From Pristionchus mayeri (Eukaryota; Nematoda; Chromadorea; Rhabditida; Neodiplogasteridae): DNA of 64,000 nt. The position numbers were made by a program, and so were the translations under genes. Shown here in pieces: positions 32,491 through 43,774 of this stretch. The DNA is taken from the NCBI GenBank assembly GCA_036245805.1, contig BTRK01000002.1:9172689-9236688 (forward strand), written 5' to 3'. The first letter of the stretch is position 1; every line of letters starts with the position of its first letter. Below the pieces are notes generated by a model. That model had not been told where the DNA came from. It did no database searches and saw only the letters and a list, made by a program, of their open reading frames with translations.

Positions 32491-33824
32491 CTAAGCGAGA
32501 TTGGAGCTGCGCTGTTCACTCGCTGCCGGAGCCGCACTACCTGAAGAAGTGGCAGTTTGAGAGGAGGGAGGGGGGTAAGCTTTTTTCTTCCTTCGATTGG
32601 TATCAGCACACTATCAGTACATGTTCACACAAAAATAAGTATGAGCTATCCGTGGAAGGAACTTAACGTTTTAATGCATTTGAGATTGATGTGCATACGG
32701 CTACGGCTGTGCGGTAAAGGCAACTGATTCTGACCATGCCCCTTTTAACGCGAGATCAAAAATTACCTGTGCTTATGGAACTCCATTTGTGATAATTCCC
32801 ATTTGCATATTGTACTGTTATGCCTGTTCAGCACACCGAGATATGTGCTCTATCTCAGTTGTCCATAAAATGCAGACCGCAAAATTATGAAGTTCAGTTT
32901 TCAACTGCAGCAACTTTGACTTTAAAATGTGACCACAATATCGAATGGTTTGGTTACTACTAATGTGTCATAGAAAGAGTATGCAAGCACTCATCAAATA
33001 TAGGTATCAATATTAATTGATTTTGAAAATAAAGGACAGGGTGTGGCAGAGACGAAATTTTGTAAATCGTGCACAACTTGTGTTACAACCTGATTTTTTA
33101 CTACAGACTCATCTGGGTACAGAAATCGCACGGAAGCTCAATCACGCATTCAAAAGCTGCGAATTCGAAGTGTTGGACATTACTTTCAATGAATATTCTG
33201 AAAGGTAGCGTACATTTTTAATCCATTGAATACATTTGAACTTCAGATTCGTGCCTGAATTTTTTCAACGTTGTAAATCAGTCAAATCAGTGACCGCTAG
33301 ATGGGAGAAGTGCGATATCCCAAATCTGAGCATAAATGACCAGGTATTCGTACATCTTGTAAATAATTCGAATTACCTCAACTTATTTGCCCGCACATCA
33401 ATCACCGTTTCGGCACTCGCAAGTGCTTTTGATGTATGATTATTATTAGAGTACAAAATAATATTATTAGTTGGTCTGTGATTAAACCTTATTATTTCTT
33501 AATGCAATTGAGGTATTCGAAAAAATAATTTAAAAAACAAAAAAATGGTACTGAAATCTCGTTATCAGCCTGCCATAATAGATCTCGAAAATGTAGAATT
33601 GTTTCCAGTTGGTCTGCAATTCTCAAACGAAGAAGGAAGTGTTGTGCTACGTCTCCAAAAGTGTGGTCTTTGAGTGGATAAGGCAGCTGGACCGCCGAAG
33701 ATTTAACATTGCAGTGACAGTCAGGGATACGACATCAAGATCTGTACTCGAACATTATGAGACCAATTTGTTTGAAAAGAGCCTGGACATCCGCATGAGA
33801 ACAGCTAATTTCTGGAGGGTTTGA

Positions 33825-34002
33825 TCAAAATTTTAATTTGTTTTCTTCAAATTTATAAATTAATTATACCTTCACATTTATAAATTCATTATTAACATCT
33901 GAGAACGATGAATGATTATCACATTAGTATAAAACAAGATCGAAAACAAAGTATGCATTTATTAAGTACATTCAGTTTATAAATTTTAAACATGACATCA
34001 AC
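33825..34002. other. Flank between F-box-like copy B and the palindrome
   Basis: AT-rich sequence without a gene. The palindrome begins at 34003 with no obvious repeat or target-site feature at the edge. Confidence 0.5.
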
Positions 34003-34107
34003 ACATGAACACATTATTGATTTCTTGTTCCATGCGATGTTACGATTTTTGATACTTTCGTGTTGTTGGTGAACAGCTTCTCTGAAGATGTCGATATTTA
34101 TGGCCAT
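34003..34107 (-). pseudogene. Fragment of an SRT receptor C-terminal exon (copy III)
   Basis: Read on the - strand it gives IFREAVHQQHES and IAWNKKS, matching FREAIDQQHES and IAWDGNS in the proposed last exon of srt-II (right arm, near 49850-49928). The left arm ends inside this fragment, so a third receptor copy was cut by the palindrome boundary. Confidence 0.45.
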
Positions 34108-34526
34108 ATTAAAATTTTATTTTTAAACGCAGAAATCGGGTTTTTAAGATGACGTTGCATACATTTACAGACGCGCTCAAAAGTATTGAAACGATTTGAT
34201 TTTTTCATATAACTTTTTCTACCGTTGACTTAGCAAGTTCGATGTTGGGGCGCTATATACCAAACCAATAGAAGAATACGATGCGAGTATTGCGTCATCA
34301 CGTGCCCCATAACTATTTGCGTAGTGATGACGCAATCGAATTTCACTTTTTCCAACAGGCTTTATTCTTATATAGATTTTTTCTACTCACCACACTTTCT
34401 GTGGTTGGAGTCATGCCCGAGGCCTATCGAGAAAAAAATTATGAGGTTGCTGCGCGACCGCACGTTTGCTGCAGCCTTGCTGCAATAAGAGGGTCTGAAA
34501 TTCAAATCTCGGCTTCTAGACCAGCT

Positions 34527-35234
34527 AGAGACTCGTTCAAAGCACCAAAATGATCCTCATCGCGATCCTAGGTGATCCTGTGAATATGGAAAGGATATTC
34601 CAAAATTTGCCCTCAGGGCATGGAAAATCATTTTTTCACATGACCACTTTTTGGAGATTCATAACTACGTAGGAACTGTATATAAAAATCTGGTTTTTGG
34701 TTAGTCATATTCATTATGCTGTATATATATGGTTCCCTACTTTTTAGGTTGTTTGAATATCTTTCCTGCCTTCGGCGATCGTTTTTCGGAGGCACTTTCG
34801 AGTCCCCGGCCCGCTATTTTCGTCCGCGCTCTATCTCCAACTGGACCCAGAGTTGTTCAAACATTTAAAAAAGTTGGGGATCAGTTCCCCAGAACAAGTT
34901 GGACTTGTACACGCAATAACAAAAGTTTTCCTTAACATCGAAGGGTCATGCAATCAGGACCACGGTGCACCTCCGATAAACGATGGCCGCTGGCAGGAAA
35001 GATATCCAAACACTCTAAAAAGTTGGGAGTCATATCTAGGACATTGTAGACATGACTAAGCAAAAACCAGATTTTTATATGCAGTTCCTACAGAGTTATG
35101 AATCTCCAAAAAGTGGCCATGTGGAAAAGTGATTTTTTCATGCCCTGAGGGCAAATTTTGGAATATCCTTTCCATATTCACAGGATCACCTGGGATCGCG
35201 ATGAGGATCATTTTGTTGCTTTGAACGAGTCTCT
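34527..35234. mobile_element. Fold-back element FB4 (left arm)
   Basis: AGAGACTCGTTCAAAGCA at 34527 is complemented at 35217-35234. Inner blocks such as GATCCTCATCGCGATCC and TGCCCTCAGGGCATG are mirrored around 34880. It is 0.7 kb, non-coding, and repeated inverted at 55554-56261. Confidence 0.75.
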
Positions 35235-36098
35235 ATGTGTTACAACTTGTGGATTCGGAAAAGTCAATCATCCAAAATATTTTTTTTGAAATATTATTTT
35301 TGGTTTTCTTCGGTCGAAATTGTCGGTTTTCCGTTCATAACTCCTTTATTTCGGATTCTCACGCGTTCTAATAGTGAAATTCGGATTCTACGCGACAAAA
35401 TACACCATAAAAACTATAATATAAATAATTTTAAGAAATTCGATTTTTCGACCCCAAAATGAAGGGACGGGTCATAGTAAATTTGTGGATTTCGCTTTGT
35501 TGAAGTGAAAAACGAAATTTTGAGATAGGAAATGGCAAAATGTAAGAGAAAAAATCATCGGGACTTCAAAATATGAATATTTTTAAAAGTTGAAAAACTC
35601 GAAAAAATCGAATTTTGGTCATTTTTTGGTCTTTCCAGCCTCAAATCTCAAAAAGCCACGGGCTTAACGGTCATTTCTATTTTTTCTTAGAGTAAGTCGA
35701 TGTCGTTGATTAATAATCTGTGCTCAAAAAGTGGTAAAGAGGGGGGTCCCCGATCCGGCAGAATTTGCTTTCTGGTTTCAAAAATGAAGTTTCAATTTTT
35801 TCACGATGAAGATGAAGCCATACATTTTCATCGACAACATAAAAGTTGCTTAGAATATCTTTGCGCACATTTTGAGCCCAAAGCCATCCTCTAAGCTCAT
35901 CTGGGACCTGTTTTATGATAGAGCCGGAACCAAAACCGGAAAATTCCTAAAAGACGGTTCTGGGAAAAACTGCCAACGTCAAAAGTTTTCTCGTCCCCAA
36001 TATACTCTAACATAAATATTTCATGGATATTGCTCAAACTTTCGGCTCCTTGTTCCTCCTGGTTATGCATTCTCTCAGAAGACGCGTGCTATATCAAA
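35235..36098. mobile_element. Half copy of fold-back family FB3
   Basis: It shares GGGGTCCCCGATCCGGCAGA, CCAATATACTCT and the end ATTCTCTCAGAAGACGCGTG with FB3-a, but only one arm is present. The other arm has been lost or replaced by FB4. Mirrored at 54690-55553. Confidence 0.6.
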
Positions 36099-36100
36099 AC

Positions 36101-36393
36101 TCTTCAATTTACATATTCTCTTGATCGATCAAGAAGAGATTAAATATAATGAAGGGATCGTGGTATCGTTTCTCGAAATCTATTCAAATTAAAGCTCACA
36201 TCAGGTCGCGTGAATAAATTTGTCTTTGCGGTAGGGATTTGTCTCCTCCACATTCTAGACAGAGACAAGCTCCTCTGGTCCATCATTTCTATGGAAAATG
36301 CTTCTGCGCACTGGCAACGCAATTTCAGTTTATCACTGTCAATTTGGGCAGATTCAGTCCGGAGTGCCCACCTTTCGCCAGACCTATTTACTG
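36101..36393. repeat. Composite segment: receptor fragment joined to SINE fragment
   Basis: Positions 36101-36336 repeat 37920-38163 almost exactly, and 36337-36391 repeat SINE sequence at 37045-37101. The two pieces meet without a gap. Such a join suggests template switching during duplication. The mirror copy is 54395-54687. Confidence 0.65.
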
Positions 36394-36559
36394 TATTATA
36401 TACTGTATTATAATGTACAATTTTTAAAATTGCGCGCTACTAATCTTGGATCAGTCCCTTAGAGCCAATATGAATTTTTCGTTCCCTGGAGAGGGCCTTT
36501 AAAACAAATTTTCGGATATTTTTTAAAAGAAATTCATTACCATGCAGCCAATTAATTGC

Positions 36560-38098
36560 CGTGTACAAATTGGAAGGCCATTGAACCCGCCAGCAAGAAT
36601 GCGAGAGGCATGGGAAAGAAGTTCGCGTATACATAACTGTAGAGTTGTGTTTGGTCTATGGCACATTTATGTAATAATAGGGCTTTTTTCCGAGAGGTGA
36701 TAAGAAAAAGAAAAGGAAAGACAAATAAAATAGCATTCGGCTATCACGATAAGGCGTGCTCTACCGCCCCTGCGTCAGCTTTCAGTCTGCACTGCTGTTA
36801 TCAACGACCTATGCATCATGCTAACCGCCCGTGTTGTGTGAACCGCCCACGTAGTGGGGGATTTTGCTTTTTCGTGTTTGTTCACTGTCAATATTTATTA
36901 ACCCCTTTGGTCTTGGTGGATCTGCAGGCGAGGTGAGCAATTATACGAGATCTCTGAAGAGTGCAGGAAGAATGGAAAGGTAAAGTTAGGTAAAGTTACA
37001 TCCCGTCTTCGAGACTGGGCTCGCGGGAGACCACTGCTAGGCCACTGTCAATTTGGGCAGATTCAGTCCGGAGTGCCCACCTTTCGCCAGACCTATTTAC
37101 CTACGTGATTAGCCACGACTACCAATTCCCCGTCCCCATTGGGTAGGGGACTTGGTGAGGCGGAGACGGTCTCACGGCCGGGAATCAAGCCCGGTGGGAT
37201 GAAATGGGAGGGTGCGCCATAGACCACTACACCACTTCGTCTCTAACCACGAAGGAAGGATGGAAAGGGTGCGGCCTAAATAGCTCCTCCGATTAACAAT
37301 ACAAGTCCCAATAAAACATATGCACTAACAATGTTGAGGCGATCATATTCGGTACGCAGATGAGCATAACTTGAACCAGTCTTAATTAATTAATTACTTA
37401 ATACTTTATATAGCATTTTTTAGTTGTTAACACCTTATTAATGGTTTTGCTGGCACCCGAGCCGTTCGTGCCCGTAACGACGGATCTCTGAAAAATATCA
37501 GCTTTCGAGTGGCAAAGTAGGTGTGGTACAGTACGCTCTTGATCACGATCACTACGATCAGTATTACGTATATCATGGAGGAGGCTGCAGCGACTGCGAT
37601 ATTGTGCACAGCGTGCGGCCAGGTGGCATAATGTAGGCGATGCTTATTGTTTACAAATCGTTGATTTGAGTACTATTCCCCCAGACTGATAGGTTGGCGC
37701 CAACATGAGTTGAATTGCCGTAATTTTCGAATGTTTTCGCCCAAATATTGGGTTATTGGTTTGTTTCTTTTTTTGCTTCATAATGGTCGTGATTACCTCT
37801 TCAAAGTCATGAATCATAGGATAAAATATGATGACTTGAAGCGAGGAGTTGACTCCCCGTTAAATAAGTGACTACTTTCATTCATTAAATTGTTTATGAT
37901 CGTTTATGTTTGAAAAATTATATCAAAACTCTTCAATTTACATATTATCTTGATCAATCAAGAAGAGATTAAATATAATGAAGGGATCGTGGTATCGTTT
38001 CTCGAAATCTATTCAAATTAAAGCTCACATCAGGTCGCGTGAATAAATTTGTCTTTGCGGTAGGGATTTGTCTCCTCCACATTCTATACAGAGACAAG
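36560..38098 (-). pseudogene. SRT-type chemoreceptor srt-I, decayed (left arm)
   Basis: Mirror of 52690-54228, which is described there in full. Exons on the - strand are about 38098-38029 (LFTRPD), 37857-37797 (NSSLQAII), 37630-37431 (TM5 segment) and 36636-36560 (TM6, ending FVHG). A SINE sits at 36981-37252 between the last two. Confidence 0.65.
36981..37252 (-). mobile_element. tRNA-derived SINE (left arm)
   Basis: The 272-bp insert is flanked by AGGAAGAATGGAAAGG (36965-36980) and AGGAAGGATGGAAAGG (37253-37268), a 16-bp target duplication with one difference. The paralogous site at 41534-41549 is empty and has the target once. The - strand head has an A-box-like GTGGTGTAGTGG and a B-box-like GGGCTTGATTCCC, so RNA polymerase III transcription is likely. 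The 3-prime end has two TAACTTTACC-type units. Mobilised in trans by a LINE. Confidence 0.8.
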
Positions 38099-38183
38099 CT
38101 CCTCTGGTCCATCATTTCTATGGAAAATGCTTCTGCGCACTGGCAACGCAATTTCAGTTTATCTAACAGGTTCTCGTCGCAAC

Positions 38184-38327
38184 ATGGGTGCAACTAAAGG
38201 CCGCACTCACGTTGGCGAAAAATCACCGACTGAAAAACTCGTGTTTGTTCCGTGTATCGGTTATTTTTTAGTGCTTATCGGAGCGGGCAGTCTGCCTTAT
38301 GCTACATTTTTCATTCTTCTCGATTGA
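38184..38327 (+). CDS. Unrecognised 47-residue membrane segment (left arm)
   Basis: ATG at 38184 to TGA at 38325-38327. The predicted peptide begins MGATKGRTHVGEKSPTEK and continues with a 25-residue hydrophobic stretch (LVFVPCIGYFLVLIGAG), so it would be a single-pass membrane peptide or the N-terminal exon of something larger. I do not recognise it. It lies just upstream of the acyltransferase on the same strand and is identical in all three copies by eye. Confidence 0.3.
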   Translation: MGATKGRTHVGEKSPTEKLVFVPCIGYFLVLIGAGSLPYATFFILLD

Positions 38328-39010
38328 ATTTTTCCCAACTCAGCAAGCGATCACCTCTTTCTATGCACTCAATTGAGTTGCGAGTTGCTGATCTCGATTA
38401 GTGAACATGTCGGAGGAACTAGGCGACTTCACTGCTCCGGATCGACTTCGCGAGTTAGTCGACATCCTCACCGAGAATGGTTGATTAATAATTTGTTTAA
38501 TTATTATTAATCTTACTTTAATAATATTAAGGCAAGAACAACAATCGCTTCGAAAATTTCACATTACTCAATACTTCGAAGTGGATTCTGGCAGGTAAGA
38601 AATGGGTTGTATAGAAAATCTCCTTTTCACTTCCAAAATGGTAGCAAATCTATCGTATAGGCGGGTTCCCAAAGGAACATCTCCGCTTCTATGGCTTCCC
38701 TTCTTCGCATCCTGTTTATCTATTCATTGTCGAAGTGGCTGAAGGCCGATCGTTAGTTTAAACTATTTTTCATTTTTCGTGCTTACAAATAAATACAACA
38801 CAAATGCCTATGATGGCATCAACTGTAAACATGCCCTTTCAGCCTTCATGTGCATGTGCGAACACCTTATGGCGGCCATGACATGTATGCACTTTTCATT
38901 CGTTTATCATTCTTAAATAGCTCCAAGTCTTATATCTATAATTACTTGTTTTTCTAAAAATCGTATATGTTCACCTAAAAATACAATATATCAAATATTA
39001 ACTGTACTTA

Positions 39011-39315
39011 CAAGGAATGACCGCGAGGGTAGGTTGGAGTTTCTAAACGAGAAATAGCGCGATCGAAAGATGATAAAATTCTAAGAACTTCTACGTTTTT
39101 AATATCTGCTAAACGCCACTGTTGATGTCTGTGCTCATGTGGGGAGAGGTGAAAAACCGTTCATTTCCGAGGCTTCAGAAATTCCACTACCACCCAGACT
39201 TCCACAGAGGCGTTTAGCAGATATGAAAAACGTAGAAGTTCTTAGAATTTGATCCTATTTCGATCGCGCTAGGTCTCGTTGAAAAATTCCAACCTACCCT
39301 CGCGGCCATTCCTTG
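39011..39315. mobile_element. 305-bp MITE in an acyltransferase intron (left arm)
   Basis: CAAGGAATGACCGCGAGGGT at the left faces its complement at the right (CCCTCGCGGCCATTCCTTG). The arms are about 100 bases and the centre about 90 bases. It lies between acyltransferase exons 3 and 4. Mirrored at 51473-51777 and repeated at 61427-61731. Confidence 0.8.
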
Positions 39316-40002
39316 TTAGAATGATGTGCTTCTTGCAGGGATGTACTCGAGCAGAGTTTGAAAGCACTGCTCAAGGAGCTACATTCTTTGGTTGAGAAGC
39401 ACGGAAAGCTGGTCCTCGAATCAGATACCACAGTGCGAGCTGCAGTAAGTGTTCGGATTATTAAGACGAAGAAAAACACATATTTTTTAATTGAGTGCTT
39501 GAAACGATTGAATTGTACACACTCTCCCGACCGGTCGAGAGGAAAGAACGTGCATATAATGGAGATATCACGGAATAGTGTTATATTGTCTAGAACTCTA
39601 ATTCTGACCTGTAGGATCACGTAGTGTTATGTTGATAAAGGTGCGGTGTACATATGAGCTATCACGGGAGTAGACTGTGTTGTAAATGACATGGGCAAAT
39701 TTTCGATGCAATGATCAAATTCATAAAATATTTGCAGTTCTTCAAGCTCCAACGACAGGGCGCGAAACACTAAGCTTCTCTATGTCTTAATAATAGATGA
39801 ACTACCAGGCTCCGGAACGCTATGCAATCGGAACGGTAGATATTGAGGAAGACTACACGTTCATTCACGCCATGTGGCCGTACGGAGCCCACTCGCCCGC
39901 AGAGAGCACAAAATTTTACAAGATTTGTATCAAGTATTGTGCACTTCTCGCAATTTCTTCGCTGGTTTCACACTGAGCAGATGAATAACTCCACATGGAA
40001 CT

Positions 40003-40108
40003 AGAATTCGTAATACGGGTCATCGTTTCTTCATTTCCCACACTATCTCGCCGCTCGACCGATCTAGATAGCGTGGGAAATGAAGAGACGGTGACCCGAA
40101 TTACGAAC
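40003..40108. mobile_element. 106-bp hairpin element at an acyltransferase exon (left arm)
   Basis: Arms of about 45 bases, GAATTCGTAATACGGGTCAT and its near complement, enclose a short loop. AACTCCACA occurs on both sides (39987-39995 and 40106-40114) and may be the target duplication. It splits sequence that should encode the centre of the acyltransferase. Confidence 0.65.
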
Positions 40109-40859
40109 TCCACAGGGAACGCCTCACTCATCTTCCCTCTGTTTGCATCAGAAGCTCGAATGGAAGTCTGGCTGCGTGGGAGCTGATGAATTCAATGGGC
40201 ATGGTTATGATTACAACTCAAATAAAATTACACAATTATCTACCGTTATAAAATTTAAAATTGCGGTATTTATAGTGTTTCTATAATTGATATAATAGCT
40301 TTTTATAGTCGTCAGTTTCATAAATCAACTCTTTAAGTTTAAAAACATTGCAGATGACGCACTTATTTACCCTGGAAGCACATCGAAGAAAGGGATTGGG
40401 TCTTCTTGTGGAGAACCTTCTATCTCAGTGTCTTATCGGGTTATTTTTAACTGCCCAGATTAAATCTCAAATAGATACACTTGCAATGATCAAATATAAG
40501 CAGTAAAGCTACATAAATTTCAGGGAAGACGTATACGTCTTCAAGTATGTTTCCAAGTCAAATGCACACATTGTCAACTCTACTAAACGGAATCCCTTCT
40601 GGAGTCAGTGGACGACCCTCGACGATCAAGGAGAGAAGAGAGAAATGATGTGGACATTCAGCGGGTTCAAGTACACGGGATAGGCGATAAATATGCTCAT
40701 CGTGTTCACATTTGTTTTCGTCTAACTCCGATATATTATGGAAACACAGTTACGTTACTGGGCTTGGATTTGTATGCATGCATTAAAAATGATTCAGAAT
40801 TGTATTTATAAATGATATTACGAATGGCTTCAAAACATATTTTAATTATACAATGTGTA

Positions 40860-43774
40860 TTATTTTATTGAGTTCCCGTCCCATGCGATGCGCCGACCTG
40901 TGTTACTTTCGTGTTGTTGGTCAATAGCTTCTCTAAAAGTGTCATTATTTGAGAATAATATATAACTTTTTAATTTCGGAAAATTGTGTCTAAAAAGATG
41001 CGCATGTGCACCTACCCAATCTACAAGCTCGGAGTGCGAAAGTTCTGATGGAGCTGTTTATGGCGAGATATACGAATGGTGGCAGACCTGTTAATAATAA
41101 TTTTGCAACGTGAAAACAAATTTTCTGATAATATTTTTAAGATTTGCTACCATGTACAAATTGGAAGGCCATTGAACCCGCCAGTAAGAATGCGAGAGGC
41201 ATGGAGAAGAAGTTCGCGTATACATAACTGCAGAGCTTTGTTTGGTCTATGGCATATTTATGGAATAATAGGGCTTCTTTCCGAGAGGTGAAAAGAAAAA
41301 GAAAAAGAAAAATTAGCATTCGGCTATCACGATGCGGCTATCACGATAAGGCAGCGTTCAGTCTGTCCTGATGTTATCAGCGACCTATGCGTCCGGATAA
41401 CTGCCTGTGTTGTGTGCACGTAGTGGGGGATTTTACTTTTTCGTGATTGTTCACTGCCAATATTTCTTAACCCCTTTGGCCTGGGTGAATCTGCAGGCGA
41501 GGGGTGCAATTATGTGAAATCTCTGAAGAGTGCAGGAGGGATGGAAAGGGTGCGGCCTAAATAGCTCCTCCGATTAACAATAAGTGCCAATTAAACATAT
41601 GCACTAACAATGTTGAGGCGATCATATTCGGTGCGCAGATGAGCATAACTTGAACCAGCATCTTAATTAATTAATTATTTAATACATTATATAGTATTGT
41701 TTTAGTTGTAAGCACCTTATTAATGGTTTTGCTGGCGCCTGAGCCGTTCGTACTCGTAACAACGGATCTCTGAAAAAAATCAGCTTTCGATTGGCAAAGT
41801 AGGTGTTGTTGTGTACAGTACGCTCTTGATCACGATCACTACGATCAGTGTGACGTATATCATGGAGGATGCTGCAGCGACGGCGATATTGTGCACAGCG
41901 TGCGGCCAGTTGGCATACTGTATGAGAGGTTCATCAATATTGCTCGTGATTGGTATATGTGTATTTTAAAACGTTAGAGCATGCATTGCATTTCTAATTA
42001 ACAGATTCACTAATCCGTGATTCGGGAATGATATTCACAAGTTGCTACCGCTGCGCAAGAATGAGTTACATGTGTGCCTGTTTCGTTTCTTTCGATCCGC
42101 GCAACTGTGTTTGGATCGGACTGTCCTTCTTGCGACCTAATTGGACGAGATTACCTCTTCCTGATCATGACCGGGAATCAACGGCGAGAAGATAATGGCT
42201 TGAAGGGAGGAGTTCACGCCCAGCTAAATGAGTGAACACGTCCGGTCGTTAAAAAAAGCAAAAGGACTGACAGCAGGTCGCGTAAAGAGCACCATAAATG
42301 TGCCGTAACTTGCGCAAATTCCGAGGTAGACGTTCGTTCGGGTTGCCTGCGTACACCACTCTTCTCAAATATTGCTATATATGCAAATTGTATGCGCTCT
42401 CACTGGTCGATATGTGCAAATTGAAAAGGCGAATGCCAGTTCCTAGAGCTAACCGAGAAAAATCGTGATAAATTTATCATTTCACAGAGGCGGTTCAGGG
42501 CCAGCACAACGCAGCAAGGCGAAGCAGTGCACCAGATCCCTCAATGGTATAATGTGAATGTCCATTTTAGAGCTCTCTGTATCTACCATTGAAACATTTT
42601 TTGCTATTTGCAGAATTATGAAAAGGTCTATTCTAAAGCGATACACCCCGATGCTAAATACAATATGCATTTTGCCAGTCATATTTCACTAGACTTACAA
42701 TATGAGACGGATCCCGTGATAAATGACAGCACGCGGTGCGAACAGTACACTGCGCCCTACAAAGAATGCTATACTTGTATTGTGCCATAATTTTCTTACT
42801 TCATATTTCAGAACTGAAAGCAGTTAAATATCTCATCATTGTTCGATAATACCTCGATCAGCAATACCCCAAAGAGTATGCAGCTGCAAGTAAGGCAAAT
42901 CATGTCTTGGATGGCGAGCCAGTACATGATCTGAATCGATATATTGATATTTAAAAAATATATTTAATAATATTTATGGAACGATTAATAAATACGAGTG
43001 TTGACCTTGAAGCACGACGTTTTCAACTCTCTGCGCAGTGCCAGTACACAAGGAAGGTAGAGAATCTGAACGAGTTTTTCTTCTTGGATTTTTGGAGACC
43101 CCCCCTCTCCCTCATCTAGCACCACTTTTTTCCATCATGTACAGGCGTTCTACCGCTCAATGAAGTAAGGTAAAGGAAATGAGAGGGGGATTAAACCAAC
43201 ACTTTTTAGTCTCGCAATGACTCTCTGTAGGAATCTGTAGGCGCGAAGGTTCCCATTCACGGGGTATGCCATCTTAGAACTCGTAATTTTAGAACTTTAT
43301 AGCGAGTGAAAAATTCAAGAGTTCCAAATTCATCACGGAGTTCAAAAACAAGAGTTCTAAAACGACCAGATCCAAGATGATATAACCCGCTTTCACAAGA
43401 AATTATTTTCCTCATACTGCGTACTCTCTTAGCGGCCTAGTTGGAGAAAGGACGCTGAAACACATATTATTCCATAGTCATCGCAAACTGAACCTCTGCG
43501 ATAAAGCCGAAAACAACGGAGTAGATGCCGAAACGATATTGCTTGACCCCGTACTGCGCTGCCCATGCTGGTCCCGGCGGCATTACAGAGCTGAAATCAG
43601 CAATTGTATGGTATGTTTCACGTGAGCTACATAGTAAATGGCCTTATACATTGCATAGTGCATCTGAAACCTACCCTATAAAATGAAAAAAAAGAAGAAA
43701 AAATGAAAAAAATGGGAACCCCTACTTGATTCCTACCTGCAGTTGTACTCCGGCCCTTGAAGCATCGTTGGCAT
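40860..43774 (-). pseudogene. SRT-type chemoreceptor srt-II (left arm)
   Basis: Mirror of 47014-49928, described there. Exons on the - strand: 43774-43737, from 43590, 42930-42853, 42756-42699, 42539-42454, 42346-42272, 42223-42155, from 41917, 41227-41151, 41087-41016, and a last exon ending at 40860. It is convergent with the acyltransferase; the two stop codons are about 180 bases apart. Confidence 0.7.

Larger units (their letters stand above)
28240..32580 (-). mobile_element. LINE-3: 5-prime truncated CR1/Jockey-like element
   Basis: It reads on the - strand, with a 3-prime tail of AAAGATTA-like repeats near 28240 and a 5-prime end near 32580 inside the ORF1 tail. ORF2 motifs are the same set as in LINE-1 and LINE-2 but clearly diverged, so it is a third subfamily. 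It is itself split by a mariner-like insert at 29894-31152. Confidence 0.8.
27518..33093. mobile_element. Mariner-like element split by LINE-3 (outer)
   Basis: TTAGGTTGTAACAAAAGTTTTGCACGAT-like sequence starts at 27518 and its complement (GTGCACAACTTGTGTTACAACCTGA) ends at 33093. Removing LINE-3 leaves about 1.3 kb, the normal size of a mariner. No transposase motif survives that I can read, so it is an old copy. It lies between exons 3 and 4 of F-box-like copy B. Confidence 0.6.
27038..33824 (+). pseudogene. F-box-like family gene, copy B, intron filled with transposons
   Basis: Proposed exons are 27038-27076, 27122-27277, 27379-27491, 33107-33204, 33247-33433 and 33609-33824. Exon 2 has the F-box-like IQRMPNEIISNILNKMKKEDR; later exons have VFKHSSTTL, LDITFNEYSE, LFARTSITVSALASAF and the conserved C-terminal block ending in TGA. 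Exon 1 starts MHNTSPN, matching MANVSPN of copy A, which fixes the start. The third intron is about 5.6 kb because nested transposons sit in it. Exon 3 is four bases shorter than in copy A and the 27491/33107 junction is out of phase, so the gene may be broken. The remaining exons are open. Confidence 0.6.
38407..40683 (+). pseudogene. GNAT acyltransferase, GLYAT-like (left arm)
   Basis: Exons that join in phase are 38407-38479, 38532-38594, 38661-38751 and 39339-39444 (start MSEELGDFTAPDRLRELVD), then 40354-40427 and 40524-40683 at the end. The penultimate exon has LFTLEAHRRKGLGLLVE, the acetyl-CoA-binding RRxGxG/A motif of GNAT enzymes. The last has FKYVSKSN and FWSQW, typical of glycine N-acyltransferase-like proteins. 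The middle (39787-39960) has APERYAIGTVD and FIHAMWPYG, also family-like. The family joins acyl-CoA to glycine or other amines. The middle is damaged: the frame shifts near 39790 and a MITE lies in or beside an exon at 40003-40108. So it is probably a pseudogene, but the ends are well kept. Confidence 0.6.

Noticed and set aside
39294..39624. ORFs of 88 and 108 codons on opposite strands, repeated in all copies
   Set aside because: They overlap acyltransferase exon 4 and the end of a MITE; their repetition comes from the segmental duplication, not from protein conservation.
39787..39960. Histidine acid phosphatase, suggested by AMWPYGAHSP resembling a WRHGxRxP motif
   Set aside because: The catalytic Arg-His pair is absent and the neighbouring exons are clearly GNAT/GLYAT-like, where this segment also fits.
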